NCBI RefSeq assembly: GCF_036250735.1 | Contig: NZ_CP109430.1 | Location: 8,370,001 to 8,434,000 of the forward strand | DNA length: 64,000 nt | Direction of reading: 5' to 3' | Source of the DNA: Streptosporangium sp. NBC_01495 | GTDB lineage: Bacteria > Actinomycetota > Actinomycetes > Streptosporangiales > Streptosporangiaceae | Part shown: in pieces, positions 7,507 through 16,216 of the stretch | Layout of the letters: the number at the start of each line of letters is the position of its first letter | Numbering within the stretch: position 1 is the first letter of the stretch | The notes under the pieces: model-generated | Databases searched by the model: none | What the model saw: the letters and a program-made list of their open reading frames with translations, nothing else | Told to the model about the DNA's origin: nothing | Position numbers and translations under genes: made by a program

Positions 7507-10500
7507 GGCTTCCCCTCGGGCCGGAGGGGCCGGGAAACCGCCGGCGCGGGCAGCCACGACCGGGGAAGGGGGCGGGTGCCGATCGCGGCGAACAGCAGGC
7601 CAAGCCCGGCCAGGCAGAGATACTGCGCCACGGTCTGCCCGGTGTCGCCGCCGTACCCCAGCGCGGCCCCGGCCGCCCCCAGGACGACCACCACCGGCGA
7701 CGGCGACGTCAACACCCTGCCCGCCCGGTACGGCAGGCCGCCCGCGCTGTGCTCCGCGGTCGCGACCTCCCGCAGCCAGAGGGCCAGGGCGGCGACCAGC
7801 CCGACGAGCAGCGCGCCGGGCCAGCCCTGGGTCCAGAAGCCGAGCAGCGGCGCGAGGGGCCAGAGCCAGGCGGCACGCACCCTCGCGGGTGGCGCCTCGG
7901 GAAGAGTCTTTCCGTAACCGAACTTCTCCGGAGGGGACTTCTCGGGACGAGGCTTCTCCGGATGAGACTTCTCAGGACGGGAACGGACTCGGAGGCGGGG
8001 GCGGGGACGGGGACGGAACAGCGCGAGTGCGGCGACCAGTGCGACGAGGATCCCCCCGGCGACGAGCGAGGACCGGTACAGCCCGTCGGGCTCGTAGGTG
8101 ATCACCACGACTCCGGTGGACGGCGGGAGCAACCACGCCTGACGCCACCCGTCCAGCCGGGCGGGCTGGAGGCGGCGACCGTCGATCGAGGCCTGCCACC
8201 CCCGGTTGTGGTTCTCGTTGACCACCAGGTATGAGGGCTCGGCCGTGCTGACCCTGACCCGCCGCTGCGAGGCGTCCCAGCTCTCGACCTCGGCAGGCCG
8301 CATGACGACCTCACCGGTCTTCCCGGTCTCCCCGGCCCGCGCGGCCTCACCGCCCTGCCCGGTACGGGTACCGGTCCCCCGGGTGCGCCCGGCGTCCGCG
8401 ACGACCAGCGAGTCCACCCGGTAGCCCTGCGAGGAGGCGGCGGTGAACCGCGCGACTCCCTCTTTCAGGGGGAGCGACGCGCAGCCCCGGTAGCCGAGCG
8501 GGCGGCCGTTCAGCAGGTCGGCGTAGGTCCCCGAAACGATCTCGGTGGTCACGGCGGTGCCGTTCACCGTGAAGGTCGGGCCGTAGCCGCAGGGGAGGCG
8601 CAGCGGCCGGTCAGGACGGTCGGGGTAGGAGGGCAGCGGCTTCACCCCGGGGATGGACACGTCGACCACCTCGGTCCTCCACGCGCCGAGCACGCCGAAG
8701 GCCAGCGTGATCCGGCTCGCCCTGAGCGGCTTGAAATCGATCCAGCCGTCGGCGGAGGCCCACGCGTACCGGGTCCCGCCGTCGGTGGTGATCGTCACCC
8801 GCACGGGCGGCGCGCCCGTGCGAACGTCGGGGAAGTCGACGCGCAGGCGCGAGAGCTGGACGGTCCTGCCCAGGTCGGCGCTGAGGGACGGGGCGAGGTC
8901 GTCGCCGTGGGCGTACCAGATCGTGCTCCGGTCACCGTCGAACGCCGCCCAGGGGCCGGTCGCGGGGATGTCGCTCTTCGTGGAGGACGCGGTGACCTTC
9001 GGGTAGAGGTCCGGGGGCGTCAGCAGGCCGACCGCCAGGTTCCCGTCGGTCAGTGCCGTGCGGCCACTGATCACGCGCCTGCCGGGATTCTCCAGCAGGA
9101 CCGTGCGGTCGAAGCCGTAGCCGTCCTCACCCACGATGCCCAGCTCGTCTGCGCAGGTCCACGCGTAGGAGCCGCGCATGCAGCCGGAGGCCCGGTCGGT
9201 ACGACTCGTCACGACCGTGGGTCCTCCCGTGTCCGGCACAACCGGCCCCGCCGCCCTCGGCGCCGCGCTCAGCACCGTGTCCGGCGTCCCGTCCGGCATC
9301 GCTTTCGGCGCTGTGCTCGACGCGGTGTCCAGCGCGGTGTCCGGCGCTGTGGGCACCGTGGGCACGAGCAGCGAGCGGCCGGGCTGGAGGCCGGGGATCG
9401 ACAGGTCCAGGATCCCGACCTTGTTGCTCCGTTCCGTCGCCACCCGGGAGATCCGCACTCGCAGCCTGGAGGTCTTGCCCGGCCTGACGTTGAGCCTCTG
9501 CCAGAAGGCCGCCGGGTCCACCCGGGTGCGTACCGCGCCCGCGTCCGTCTCCACCGACACCTCGGAGACCAGCGCGGTCTCGTCGGAGCGGTCGAAGGCC
9601 GCCCGCAGCGAGGGGACGGCCGTGGGCTCGGTGAACCGCACCTCCAGCCACTCCTCGGCCGGGGGCCGCCACCCCGTGGACCGCCACCCGGTGCGCACGT
9701 CACCGTCCAGGGCGGCGTACGGCTGCCGTCCGGGATCCCGGACGTTCCACGGGGCGCCCAGCCGGGAGTCCGAGGAGGAGGCGGTCACGCGGTCGGCACC
9801 GCTCAGGACGGCGACGGTCTTCGGTTCCTCCCACGCGGGGTCGGTGAGGTCGCTGACCGGCCTCTCCGTCTCGAAGGGCTCGTCGGCGGGAAGCGTCTCG
9901 GTCAGTGACCTGCGCAGGTCACTGACGCCCAGCTCCCGCCTGCGCATGGTGTCGGTGAGCACGGTGTCGGCGGCGGGCACGTTCTCCGCTCCGGGGTCGT
10001 CCCCCAGGACGACGGGCCTGTCGTCGTCGAGCACGCCCTCCTCCGCCATCGTGAGCAGTGCCTCGGGGCCGCCGGACACCCGCAGCGGGCGCCGCGCGCT
10101 CACCGTGCCGACCGGCGGCCTCGCGTCCGTCACCTCGTAGATCTCCAGGGCGGTGTACGGCTGGTCCAGCCAGCCGGACCCGGTTCCCGACTCCGAGAAG
10201 CCGACCGGCGGGCCGTACCCGCTCACCCGGACGATGCCGGGTGAGCCTTCCAGCGCCTGGTGCACCCGGGCGGGCCAGGCGCCGCCGAAGGAGACGCGGT
10301 CCAGGTCGTTGCGGATCACGAGGTAGCGGATGCCGACGCGGCGCAGTGTCCGGGCGAGCCCGGCGGAGCCCTGGCCGTTGGCGAAGCGGTCGTCGATCGC
10401 GTCGACGAGACGCGAGGAGCCCGCCGTCCCCCAGGGCACGATGGTGTTGCTCACCCACCGGGCCTTCCTCAGCAGCGGCTGGAACGGCTCGTCGATGGGC

Positions 10501-11915
10501 CGCCCCCAGGTGTACTCACCCCTGCGGGACCCCGGCAGGATCAGCACCGTCCCCTGGTCGGCCCGCTGGTCCAGCCAGGCCGCCGCCTCCCGCCAGTAGC
10601 CGGGGACGTCGGAAAAGGCCCCGCTCGGGGCGATGCCCGCGCTCGCGACCGGGACGAGGGTGAGCCCGATCAGCCCGGCGCACGTCGCGGCGACGGGGAT
10701 CCTGACCGCCGCGCGGCGGGCCCCCACGTAGGACACGAGCGCCGCGAGCCCGAGGACGAGCGGCAGCCTGACGAGGGCGTTGAACTTGTGGAGGTTGCGG
10801 AACGGCGAGAGCGGCCCGTCGAGCAGCGCCCGCATCGGCTCGGCCAGCGGCCCGGCGTACCCCATGACGAGGACGGCCACGCCGACGAGTGCCGTGGCGA
10901 CGAGGAAGAGGCGTTCGGGGGTGGAGGGGAGCGTGAGCCCGGCCAGCCCGAGTCCCGCGACCAGCGCGGTCACCAGGACCAGCCAGGGCACGGTCGCGTG
11001 CTCGTAGGCCGCGGGAAGGTACGGCCGCCCGTCCACGGGGAGGAAGGCCACCCAGTTGTTCACGCCGCGCAGCGCGTTGGTCAGGGAACCGACCAGCGTG
11101 GTCGTCCGCGCGTTCTCGGTGAAGGGCAGGAACGAGAAGACGTACCTGCCCAGCAGCACCAGCGGGGCGAGCCACCAGAACGACACCGCGGCGACCGCGG
11201 CGAGCCACCAGGCGATCAGCCGCCGCTTGCGCGGGCCGCGCGCCCGGGTCAGCAGATAGATCATCGGTACGACGAGCACGGCCAGCTCGGCGGCGGCGTT
11301 GATGCCGCCGGCGAACAGGAACGCCAGCGCCGACAGGCAGGCGGCCCGGCGCGGGCTCGTCTCCCCCCGCGCGCCCCTGACGAGGAAGAGCAGCACCCAG
11401 GGCAGGACGGCGCTGGGGGCGAACTCCACGGAGTTGAACCCCATGAGCGCCTGCGCGTGCGGGGCGAGCGCGTAGGCGAGACCGGCCAGCACCCCGGCGA
11501 GCTGCCCGCCGATCCGCAGCGCCCTGGCCACCTGGGCGACGCCGACGAAGGCCACGCACAGGATCAGCGTCACCCAGAGCCGCTGCACCACCCACGGGGG
11601 CATGCCCGCACCGGTCAGCAGGGTGTAGAAGGGGCCCATCGGGAAGACGTAGCCGTACGCCTGGTTCTGCAGGTGTCCCAGGTAGTCCTGGTCCCACATG
11701 TTCAGCGCCTGGGAGAGGAAGCCGATCGGGTTGATCGGCATGTCCAGCTTCGTCTCGGCGATGAGCAGGCCCGGCGCCATGTTGAAGGCGACGGCCGCGA
11801 GGAAGAGGCATCCGGCGAGCAACCTGAGCCTGCGGCGGAGCCCGGTGTCGGAGGCCCCGAACTCGGAGGGAGGTGCGGACAGGCGGTTGATCCACGCCTC
11901 GGAGATCGCGGTCAC
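7503..11915 (-). CDS. AftD-like alpha-(1->3)-arabinofuranosyltransferase (DUF3367)
   Basis: 1470 residues, the size of mycobacterial AftD (about 1400). The N-terminal third has about eleven membrane helices (33 to about 430) and carries the DUF3367 landmarks NPIGFLSQALNMWDQDYLG and GYVFPMGPFY. The extracytoplasmic part contains two stretches resembling F5/8-type carbohydrate-binding folds (starting near residues 713 and 975, each with VTASS...W.A.DGD). A Thr/Pro/Ala linker separates them. A late membrane helix (about 1270-1288) is followed by a PEK-repeat linker and a final membrane pair. It starts with GTG directly after the GT4 stop codon. In mycobacteria AftD adds alpha-1,3-arabinofuranose to arabinogalactan/LAM; the acceptor here is unknown. 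Confidence 0.85.
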   Translation of the reverse strand: MTAISEAWINRLSAPPSEFGASDTGLRRRLRLLAGCLFLAAVAFNMAPGLLIAETKLDMPINPIGFLSQALNMWDQDYLGHLQNQAYGYVFPMGPFYTLLTGAGMPPWVVQRLWVTLILCVAFVGVAQVARALRIGGQLAGVLAGLAYALAPHAQALMGFNSVEFAPSAVLPWVLLFLVRGARGETSPRRAACLSALAFLFAGGINAAAELAVLVVPMIYLLTRARGPRKRRLIAWWLAAVAAVSFWWLAPLVLLGRYVFSFLPFTENARTTTLVGSLTNALRGVNNWVAFLPVDGRPYLPAAYEHATVPWLVLVTALVAGLGLAGLTLPSTPERLFLVATALVGVAVLVMGYAGPLAEPMRALLDGPLSPFRNLHKFNALVRLPLVLGLAALVSYVGARRAAVRIPVAATCAGLIGLTLVPVASAGIAPSGAFSDVPGYWREAAAWLDQRADQGTVLILPGSRRGEYTWGRPIDEPFQPLLRKARWVSNTIVPWGTAGSSRLVDAIDDRFANGQGSAGLARTLRRVGIRYLVIRNDLDRVSFGGAWPARVHQALEGSPGIVRVSGYGPPVGFSESGTGSGWLDQPYTALEIYEVTDARPPVGTVSARRPLRVSGGPEALLTMAEEGVLDDDRPVVLGDDPGAENVPAADTVLTDTMRRRELGVSDLRRSLTETLPADEPFETERPVSDLTDPAWEEPKTVAVLSGADRVTASSSDSRLGAPWNVRDPGRQPYAALDGDVRTGWRSTGWRPPAEEWLEVRFTEPTAVPSLRAAFDRSDETALVSEVSVETDAGAVRTRVDPAAFWQRLNVRPGKTSRLRVRISRVATERSNKVGILDLSIPGLQPGRSLLVPTVPTAPDTALDTASSTAPKAMPDGTPDTVLSAAPRAAGPVVPDTGGPTVVTSRTDRASGCMRGSYAWTCADELGIVGEDGYGFDRTVLLENPGRRVISGRTALTDGNLAVGLLTPPDLYPKVTASSTKSDIPATGPWAAFDGDRSTIWYAHGDDLAPSLSADLGRTVQLSRLRVDFPDVRTGAPPVRVTITTDGGTRYAWASADGWIDFKPLRASRITLAFGVLGAWRTEVVDVSIPGVKPLPSYPDRPDRPLRLPCGYGPTFTVNGTAVTTEIVSGTYADLLNGRPLGYRGCASLPLKEGVARFTAASSQGYRVDSLVVADAGRTRGTGTRTGQGGEAARAGETGKTGEVVMRPAEVESWDASQRRVRVSTAEPSYLVVNENHNRGWQASIDGRRLQPARLDGWRQAWLLPPSTGVVVITYEPDGLYRSSLVAGGILVALVAALALFRPRPRPRLRVRSRPEKSHPEKPRPEKSPPEKFGYGKTLPEAPPARVRAAWLWPLAPLLGFWTQGWPGALLVGLVAALALWLREVATAEHSAGGLPYRAGRVLTSPSPVVVVLGAAGAALGYGGDTGQTVAQYLCLAGLGLLFAAIGTRPLPRSWLPAPAVSRPLRPEGKP

Positions 11916-13187
11916 TTATGGCGGATCGGTCTCACCCGCGGCGAGACAGAGATCGGATACATGGAGGTGACGACCGTTTTTATAGAGCTCTGTGGTGATT
12001 AGTCCGGTCATCGTAGCGCCCGTTCTCCCCCAGGTGAACTCGGCGGCCCAGAGCCTGCACGCCTGCTGGATCTCCTCGCGCCTGGCCGGGTCCGACAGTT
12101 CCCGCAACGCGCGGTCCACCACGTCGGCCAGCGCCTCACCCTCCCCGACCAGCCAGCCCGTGACGCCGTCGCGCACCGAGTCGCGCAGTCCCGCGACGTC
12201 GAAGGCGACGGTCGGGACGCCGAGGGCGGCGGCCTCGATCACCGTCAGCCCCCAGCCCTCGAACTCCGAGGCGGTGACGTTGACCCGCGCCGCCCCCAGG
12301 ATCGCGTTCTTGGCGGCCTCGGGCAGGAAGCCGTGCAGGTGAACCCGGTCCCGCAGCCCGCGGCGGGCGGCGTGGTCCGCGAGCCGCTCCTGCTCGCCGC
12401 CGCGCCCGATGACGTGCACGTGGACGCCGGGCCAGGCCCCTTCGAGGTCTCCGGCGAGGTCCACCACCCGCTCGACGCGTTTGTGGCCCACCAGCCTGCC
12501 GAGGTAGACCACGGCGGGGTCCCCCGCCACGTCCCCGCCGCTCGCGACCAGGCGCGCCACCGGGCTGCCGTTCGGGACGACCTGGATCGGCGCGAGCCAG
12601 CCGAGCCGCTCGCGCAGCTCGTTCCTGGAGGACTCCGAGACCGTGACGGTCGGGCGGCGCCGGTAGACCAGCCGGGCGACCGGCCCCTCCACGAAGCAGC
12701 CGATCCGTGCCAGCCAGCGCGGGAAGAAGGCGTAGAACTGGCGGTCGTGCACGTGGTGCACCAGGGAGATGACGACCGTGCGCCGTCTCACGACCAGGGG
12801 GGCGAAGAAGGGGATGCCGTTCATGCAGTCGATGACGACGTCGAAGCGCCGGCGCCGCAGCAGCATCCAGAGCGGGACCAGCAGATAGACCAGGAACGGG
12901 TTGCCCATCCGCCGCAGCGCGATGCCGTCGCGCACCTCGGCCGGGGGCTGCCCGGCCTCCCTCGACGTGACGAAGGTGACCGACGCCCCCTGCCCCACCA
13001 GGTGGCGGCTGACCTGCCAGGCGTACTCCTCGGCGCCTCCCGCCACCGACTGCAGCGGCTCGCGGAAGTTCAGGACGGCGACGCGTACCCCGCGCATGGA
13101 CGGCCGCTGCCGCGCCGTCGCGGCCACCAGCCCGGCGGGGGGCGGGCCCGACGCCCGGCGGGTCGCCCTGGCGCCCTGTCCGGCCAC
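11916..13187 (-). CDS. Glycosyltransferase family 4 protein
   Basis: About 423 residues. VRVAVLNFREPLQSVAGGAEEYAWQV gives the N-terminal acceptor-side motif, VVYLGRLVGHKRVERVVDLA begins the second Rossmann domain, and EFEGWGLTVIEAAALGVPTVAFDVAGL is the GT4 EX7E donor-binding region. These are retaining, GT-B fold, usually cytoplasmic enzymes using nucleotide sugars. The start is uncertain: GTG 13187 has AGGAG five bases upstream, while ATG 13097 fits the domain edge but has no ribosome site. It is the first gene of the operon with the AftD-like gene (zero gap) and DUF3068 copy 2. Confidence 0.85.
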   Translation of the reverse strand: MAGQGARATRRASGPPPAGLVAATARQRPSMRGVRVAVLNFREPLQSVAGGAEEYAWQVSRHLVGQGASVTFVTSREAGQPPAEVRDGIALRRMGNPFLVYLLVPLWMLLRRRRFDVVIDCMNGIPFFAPLVVRRRTVVISLVHHVHDRQFYAFFPRWLARIGCFVEGPVARLVYRRRPTVTVSESSRNELRERLGWLAPIQVVPNGSPVARLVASGGDVAGDPAVVYLGRLVGHKRVERVVDLAGDLEGAWPGVHVHVIGRGGEQERLADHAARRGLRDRVHLHGFLPEAAKNAILGAARVNVTASEFEGWGLTVIEAAALGVPTVAFDVAGLRDSVRDGVTGWLVGEGEALADVVDRALRELSDPARREEIQQACRLWAAEFTWGRTGATMTGLITTELYKNGRHLHVSDLCLAAGETDPP

Positions 13188-13380
13188 GACCACTCCTATC
13201 TCCGTACGACATCTCGCTGTGCGACGCGTCCCCGCGCGACGCGTCTTCGGGTGAACGCCACTGTCCGACATGCGAGAACGGCCGCGCCGGGGGTTTTCGC
13301 GCACGCGGCTGCCGGGCCCTGTCCCGCCGATGTGATCCGGAGCGGGTCTCCCCGCGCCGGGGGCCCGGATGCTCAGGTGG

Positions 13381-13409
13381 GCGCCGGGGCCGGCCTGCGG
13401 CCCCGGCGC
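13381..13409 (-). terminator. Terminator hairpin after the DUF2613 gene
   Basis: GCGCCGGGGCC and GGCCCCGGCGC form an 11-bp perfect stem with a 7-base loop, 1 bp after the DUF2613 stop. There is no T-run, as is common in actinomycetes. It separates this small gene from the GT4 operon. Confidence 0.7.
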
Positions 13410-13410
13410 G

Positions 13411-13542
13411 TCACCTGGTGCCGTAGTTGTAGAGCGGCCTGTTGGGCGGCTCGGGGGTCGGCGCCGCGACGTTCACGACGGCCACCGAGGCACCGACCGC
13501 CAGTACTGCCCCTACCACCAGAGCGGCAATCACTCGCAACAC
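13411..13542 (-). CDS. DUF2613-type small membrane/secreted protein
   Basis: 43 residues. GTG start is preceded by GGAGAGCTCG. The N-terminus MLRVIAALVVGAVLAVGASV is one hydrophobic segment or signal anchor, followed by VVNVAAPTPEPPNRPLYNYGTR. This is the length and composition of DUF2613 proteins such as Rv0236A, which lies beside aftD in Mycobacterium tuberculosis. The matching context (AftD-like gene on one side, Rv0235c-like polytopic protein on the other) is the strongest support. Function is unknown. It appears to be transcribed alone from the AT-rich region to its right. Confidence 0.8.
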   Translation of the reverse strand: MLRVIAALVVGAVLAVGASVAVVNVAAPTPEPPNRPLYNYGTR

Positions 13543-13640
13543 CCGAGCTCTCCCTCCAACGCGTGGTCATGCAGTGTGCCCGACAGTAGAACCTGATACA
13601 GGTCCTCGCCAGTCAATCGGTAAAAATGTGATAAATAATG

Positions 13641-13654
13641 TTACCAGCTGGTAA
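13641..13654. promoter_or_regulatory. Perfect palindrome in AT-rich promoter region
   Basis: TTACCAGCTGGTAA is a 14-bp perfect palindrome about 100 bp upstream of the DUF2613 start. A further GGTAA half-site lies at 13619-13623. The surrounding 13600-13670 DNA is far more AT-rich than its neighbours. It is probably an operator; the regulator is unknown. Confidence 0.5.
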
Positions 13655-13681
13655 ATCACGAAATAGTTGCATCTCGTGGGA

Positions 13682-15217
13682 TCAGAGATGAAAGAGAAGC
13701 AGGTCCTGACCAGCGAAGATCAGCCGTGCGCCGGGGAGTCTGGAACGGAACAAGTTCTCGTTCGATCTCTGGATGAGCACGTGACTGATCCCCTCCGCGG
13801 CCAGCGGGCCGGTCAGCGGGCCTGCCCCCGCGAGGACCGCGCCGACCCTGCGCGCCAGCGGATCCTCGGTGGCGAGGGTGAGCGTGCGGCCGTCCCCCAG
13901 CCCGACCGGCAGGCCGTCGTTCCAGACGACCCCGCGCTGGAAGAGCTTGACCGCCGGGTCGAGCACCACCCGGCCCCCGTTCCAGCCGAACGCCCGGTAC
14001 GCCCCCCACGGCAGTGTCAGCAGCGCCCCCGGCGCGGGGTCCGCGTCCACGATCCTCTGCACCCTGGACCAGTCGGGGGGGTACTCGACCGCGACCAGCC
14101 TGCCGAACGCCCCCATCGCGAAGGTGGGCAGCACCAGCAGGGGCAGCACGAGCATGCCGGGGCGGATCGCCGGGGACAGGCGCGCGGTCACCGCGGCCAG
14201 GCCGACCGCCTGCAGCAGGGCGAAGGGGGCGAGGTAGAGCTGCCCGTCGCGGAGCGGCCCGAAGCCGGGCCACAGCCCGACCAGCGCCTCCACCGCCCCC
14301 GGCAGAAAGGCCCCGGCGCACGCCACCGCCAGCCCCGCCGCCGAGGCGACCGCCAGCCCACCCCAGTACGCGGGCCGCCCGCCGTCATTCCACCCCCTCG
14401 CGAGCAGGGCGTACCCGGTCACCGCCGCCACGGTCACCGCCAGCCGGACCAGGGCCGACCACCAGGTCTCCTGTCCGGGCACGGCGGCTCCGGAGTTCCA
14501 CACGCCGCCGAGGGTGAGCAGGCTGCCGAGGGTGCCCAGCGGCCCGTCCGCCCGTGGCGCGAACGCCCGGACCCCGGCGGGGTCGGTGACGGCGGCGCTG
14601 CCCAGCGCCGGGACCAGCCACGGCAGGCTCAGTACGGCGACGGCCGACAGGGCTCGCGGGGCCCGGCGGCCCGCCACGGGCACGACCGCCATCGCCGAGA
14701 CGAGCATCGCCTGGAAACCCCCGACCGCCGCGGGGAGCAGTGCCAGGACCGTTCTCCAGATCCCCGCGCGGGTGACCGCGCGCACCGCCCACGGCAGGCC
14801 CGCGTACCCGAGCAGCAGCGCCCACTGGCCGAGCAGCAGCCGCTGGGCGAGGTAGACGTTCCAGGCGTAGAACGCCGCGGCGGCCAGCCGGGCGGCCCGG
14901 CGCTCCCCCGGCACCAGGGCGGCGGCGCCCGTCGCGGCGAGCACGAAGATCCCCAGCAGGATCGCCTTCTGCACGATCTGCCCGGGAAGGACCGACGAGA
15001 GCAGGGCCACCACGAGGTCGCTCGGCACGGCGCGGGGAAAACCGCCGCTCTCCGGCGGGATCGGCGGGTCCGGCACGAACACCATGTCGTAGCGGAGCAC
15101 GAAACCGGGACCGAGCGCGGGCCAGAGCGCGAGCACCCCGAGGACCAGTCCCACCAGGGCCGGAGCCAGGCGCGCGGCCCACGGCCGGGCGCGGTCGAGA
15201 CGGCTCACACCGGCCAC
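13682..15217 (-). CDS. Polytopic membrane protein, Rv0235c-like
   Basis: 511 residues with about ten to twelve membrane helices (first about 16-37) and the first loop LRYDMVFVPDPPIPP, containing acidic residues as in GT-C proteins. Length, topology and position beside DUF2613 and an AftD-like gene match the mycobacterial Rv0235c-Rv0236A-Rv0236c arrangement. The C-terminal 110 residues are soluble (RTLTLATEDPLARRVGAVL...). GTG start lies 40 bp after the FkbM stop, so it is probably the second gene of an FkbM-membrane protein pair. Biochemical function is unknown; envelope-glycan assembly is inferred from context. Confidence 0.7.
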   Translation of the reverse strand: MAGVSRLDRARPWAARLAPALVGLVLGVLALWPALGPGFVLRYDMVFVPDPPIPPESGGFPRAVPSDLVVALLSSVLPGQIVQKAILLGIFVLAATGAAALVPGERRAARLAAAAFYAWNVYLAQRLLLGQWALLLGYAGLPWAVRAVTRAGIWRTVLALLPAAVGGFQAMLVSAMAVVPVAGRRAPRALSAVAVLSLPWLVPALGSAAVTDPAGVRAFAPRADGPLGTLGSLLTLGGVWNSGAAVPGQETWWSALVRLAVTVAAVTGYALLARGWNDGGRPAYWGGLAVASAAGLAVACAGAFLPGAVEALVGLWPGFGPLRDGQLYLAPFALLQAVGLAAVTARLSPAIRPGMLVLPLLVLPTFAMGAFGRLVAVEYPPDWSRVQRIVDADPAPGALLTLPWGAYRAFGWNGGRVVLDPAVKLFQRGVVWNDGLPVGLGDGRTLTLATEDPLARRVGAVLAGAGPLTGPLAAEGISHVLIQRSNENLFRSRLPGARLIFAGQDLLLFHL

Positions 15218-15257
15218 CCCGCGGCCGAGCGGAGGGCGGGGGCGCGAAGGGTGCGCA

Positions 15258-16028
15258 CTACGAGGCGGCGGGGCGGAACAGCACCATGTTCACGTACTCG
15301 CCACCGGGCCTGAGGAGACGGGAGATGAAGCTCCGCTCCACCTCGCCGACCGCCGCCTCCTGGTGGGCGGCCAGGTCGAAGCCGTCCAGCGGGACCCAGG
15401 CGCCGCCGGTGAGTACCGAGCCGGTGTAGCCCCACTCCGCGAGCTGGCCGACGACCAGGCCGATGTCCTGGTGCCGGGTCTCCAGCTCGACCAGCAGGAC
15501 GGGCCGGTCCCGGTGGACGGTCCGCGCGGCACCGCGCAGGGCGGCGAGCTCGTGGCCCTCCACGTCGACCTTGATGAACCGGACGTCCTTCAGGTCCAGC
15601 TCGTCGATGGTGACGGTCGGGACGTCCACCGGCACGCCCTCCCCCGCTCCGTGGACGAGCGAGGCCGTGGCCTCCGCTCCCCGCCCGCCGCCGGGTATCC
15701 ACAGCCGCGCGGTGCCCGAGCTGTCCGAGGCACCCGCCGCGACCACCCGGACGTCGGGGAAGGTCCGCCCGAGCATGGCGGCCAGGCGGGGGTTGGCCTC
15801 GATCGAGACGACGTCGCAGCCGAGCCGCCGCAGCTTCGCGGTCCACGGCCCGTACCAGACGCCCACGTCGACGGCGGTGCCGCCGCGCGGCACGAACTCC
15901 CCGGCACGGGCCAGCTCGGCGTCCAGCCGGGGGTAGACCCGGCGGATCACGGCGCCGAACCAGCGCAGCGGAATCGCACCGGCGACGGCGCTCCGGACGA
16001 CCACACCTGGCCGGAACCGCATCGACAT
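15258..16028 (-). CDS. FkbM-family SAM-dependent methyltransferase
   Basis: 256 residues. The SAM-binding motif is AVDVGVWYGPWTAKLRRLG, followed by VVSIEANPRLAAML. The FkbM signature VRFIKVDVEGHELAALRGA is intact near residue 150. FkbM proteins O-methylate sugars or natural-product hydroxyls; here a sugar of the adjacent glycan is the likely acceptor. ATG 16028 is followed two codons later by a second ATG, so the start could be 16022. It lies upstream of the polytopic protein in what looks like a two-gene unit. Confidence 0.85.
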   Translation of the reverse strand: MSMRFRPGVVVRSAVAGAIPLRWFGAVIRRVYPRLDAELARAGEFVPRGGTAVDVGVWYGPWTAKLRRLGCDVVSIEANPRLAAMLGRTFPDVRVVAAGASDSSGTARLWIPGGGRGAEATASLVHGAGEGVPVDVPTVTIDELDLKDVRFIKVDVEGHELAALRGAARTVHRDRPVLLVELETRHQDIGLVVGQLAEWGYTGSVLTGGAWVPLDGFDLAAHQEAAVGEVERSFISRLLRPGGEYVNMVLFRPAAS

Positions 16029-16063
16029 GCGCGAAGCCTAACCGAAGGGTCAAAACCCAGCCC

Positions 16064-16121
16064 GTTATGGACGTAACAGGTCTTGACGGGCGCTGTTGCG
16101 GACGTAACGGGTCTTGACGGA
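16064..16121. repeat. Two-copy 27-bp direct repeat upstream of the FkbM gene
   Basis: GTTATGGACGTAACAGG (16064) and GTTGCGGACGTAACGGG (16095) each continue into TCTTGACGG, giving two 27-bp copies with 31-bp spacing, about 85% identical. Each contains TTGACGG and the GTTnnGGACGTAAC inverted element. They lie just upstream of the leftward FkbM gene and could be paired operators. Confidence 0.55.
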
Positions 16122-16216
16122 CGGCGCCCGCCCGCCCGCAGGATCACGGACGGGCGAGAACGCGCCCCCTCACGACGGCACGAGGAGGACGTGCCCCTAC
16201 GACGACGGCAGGTGGG

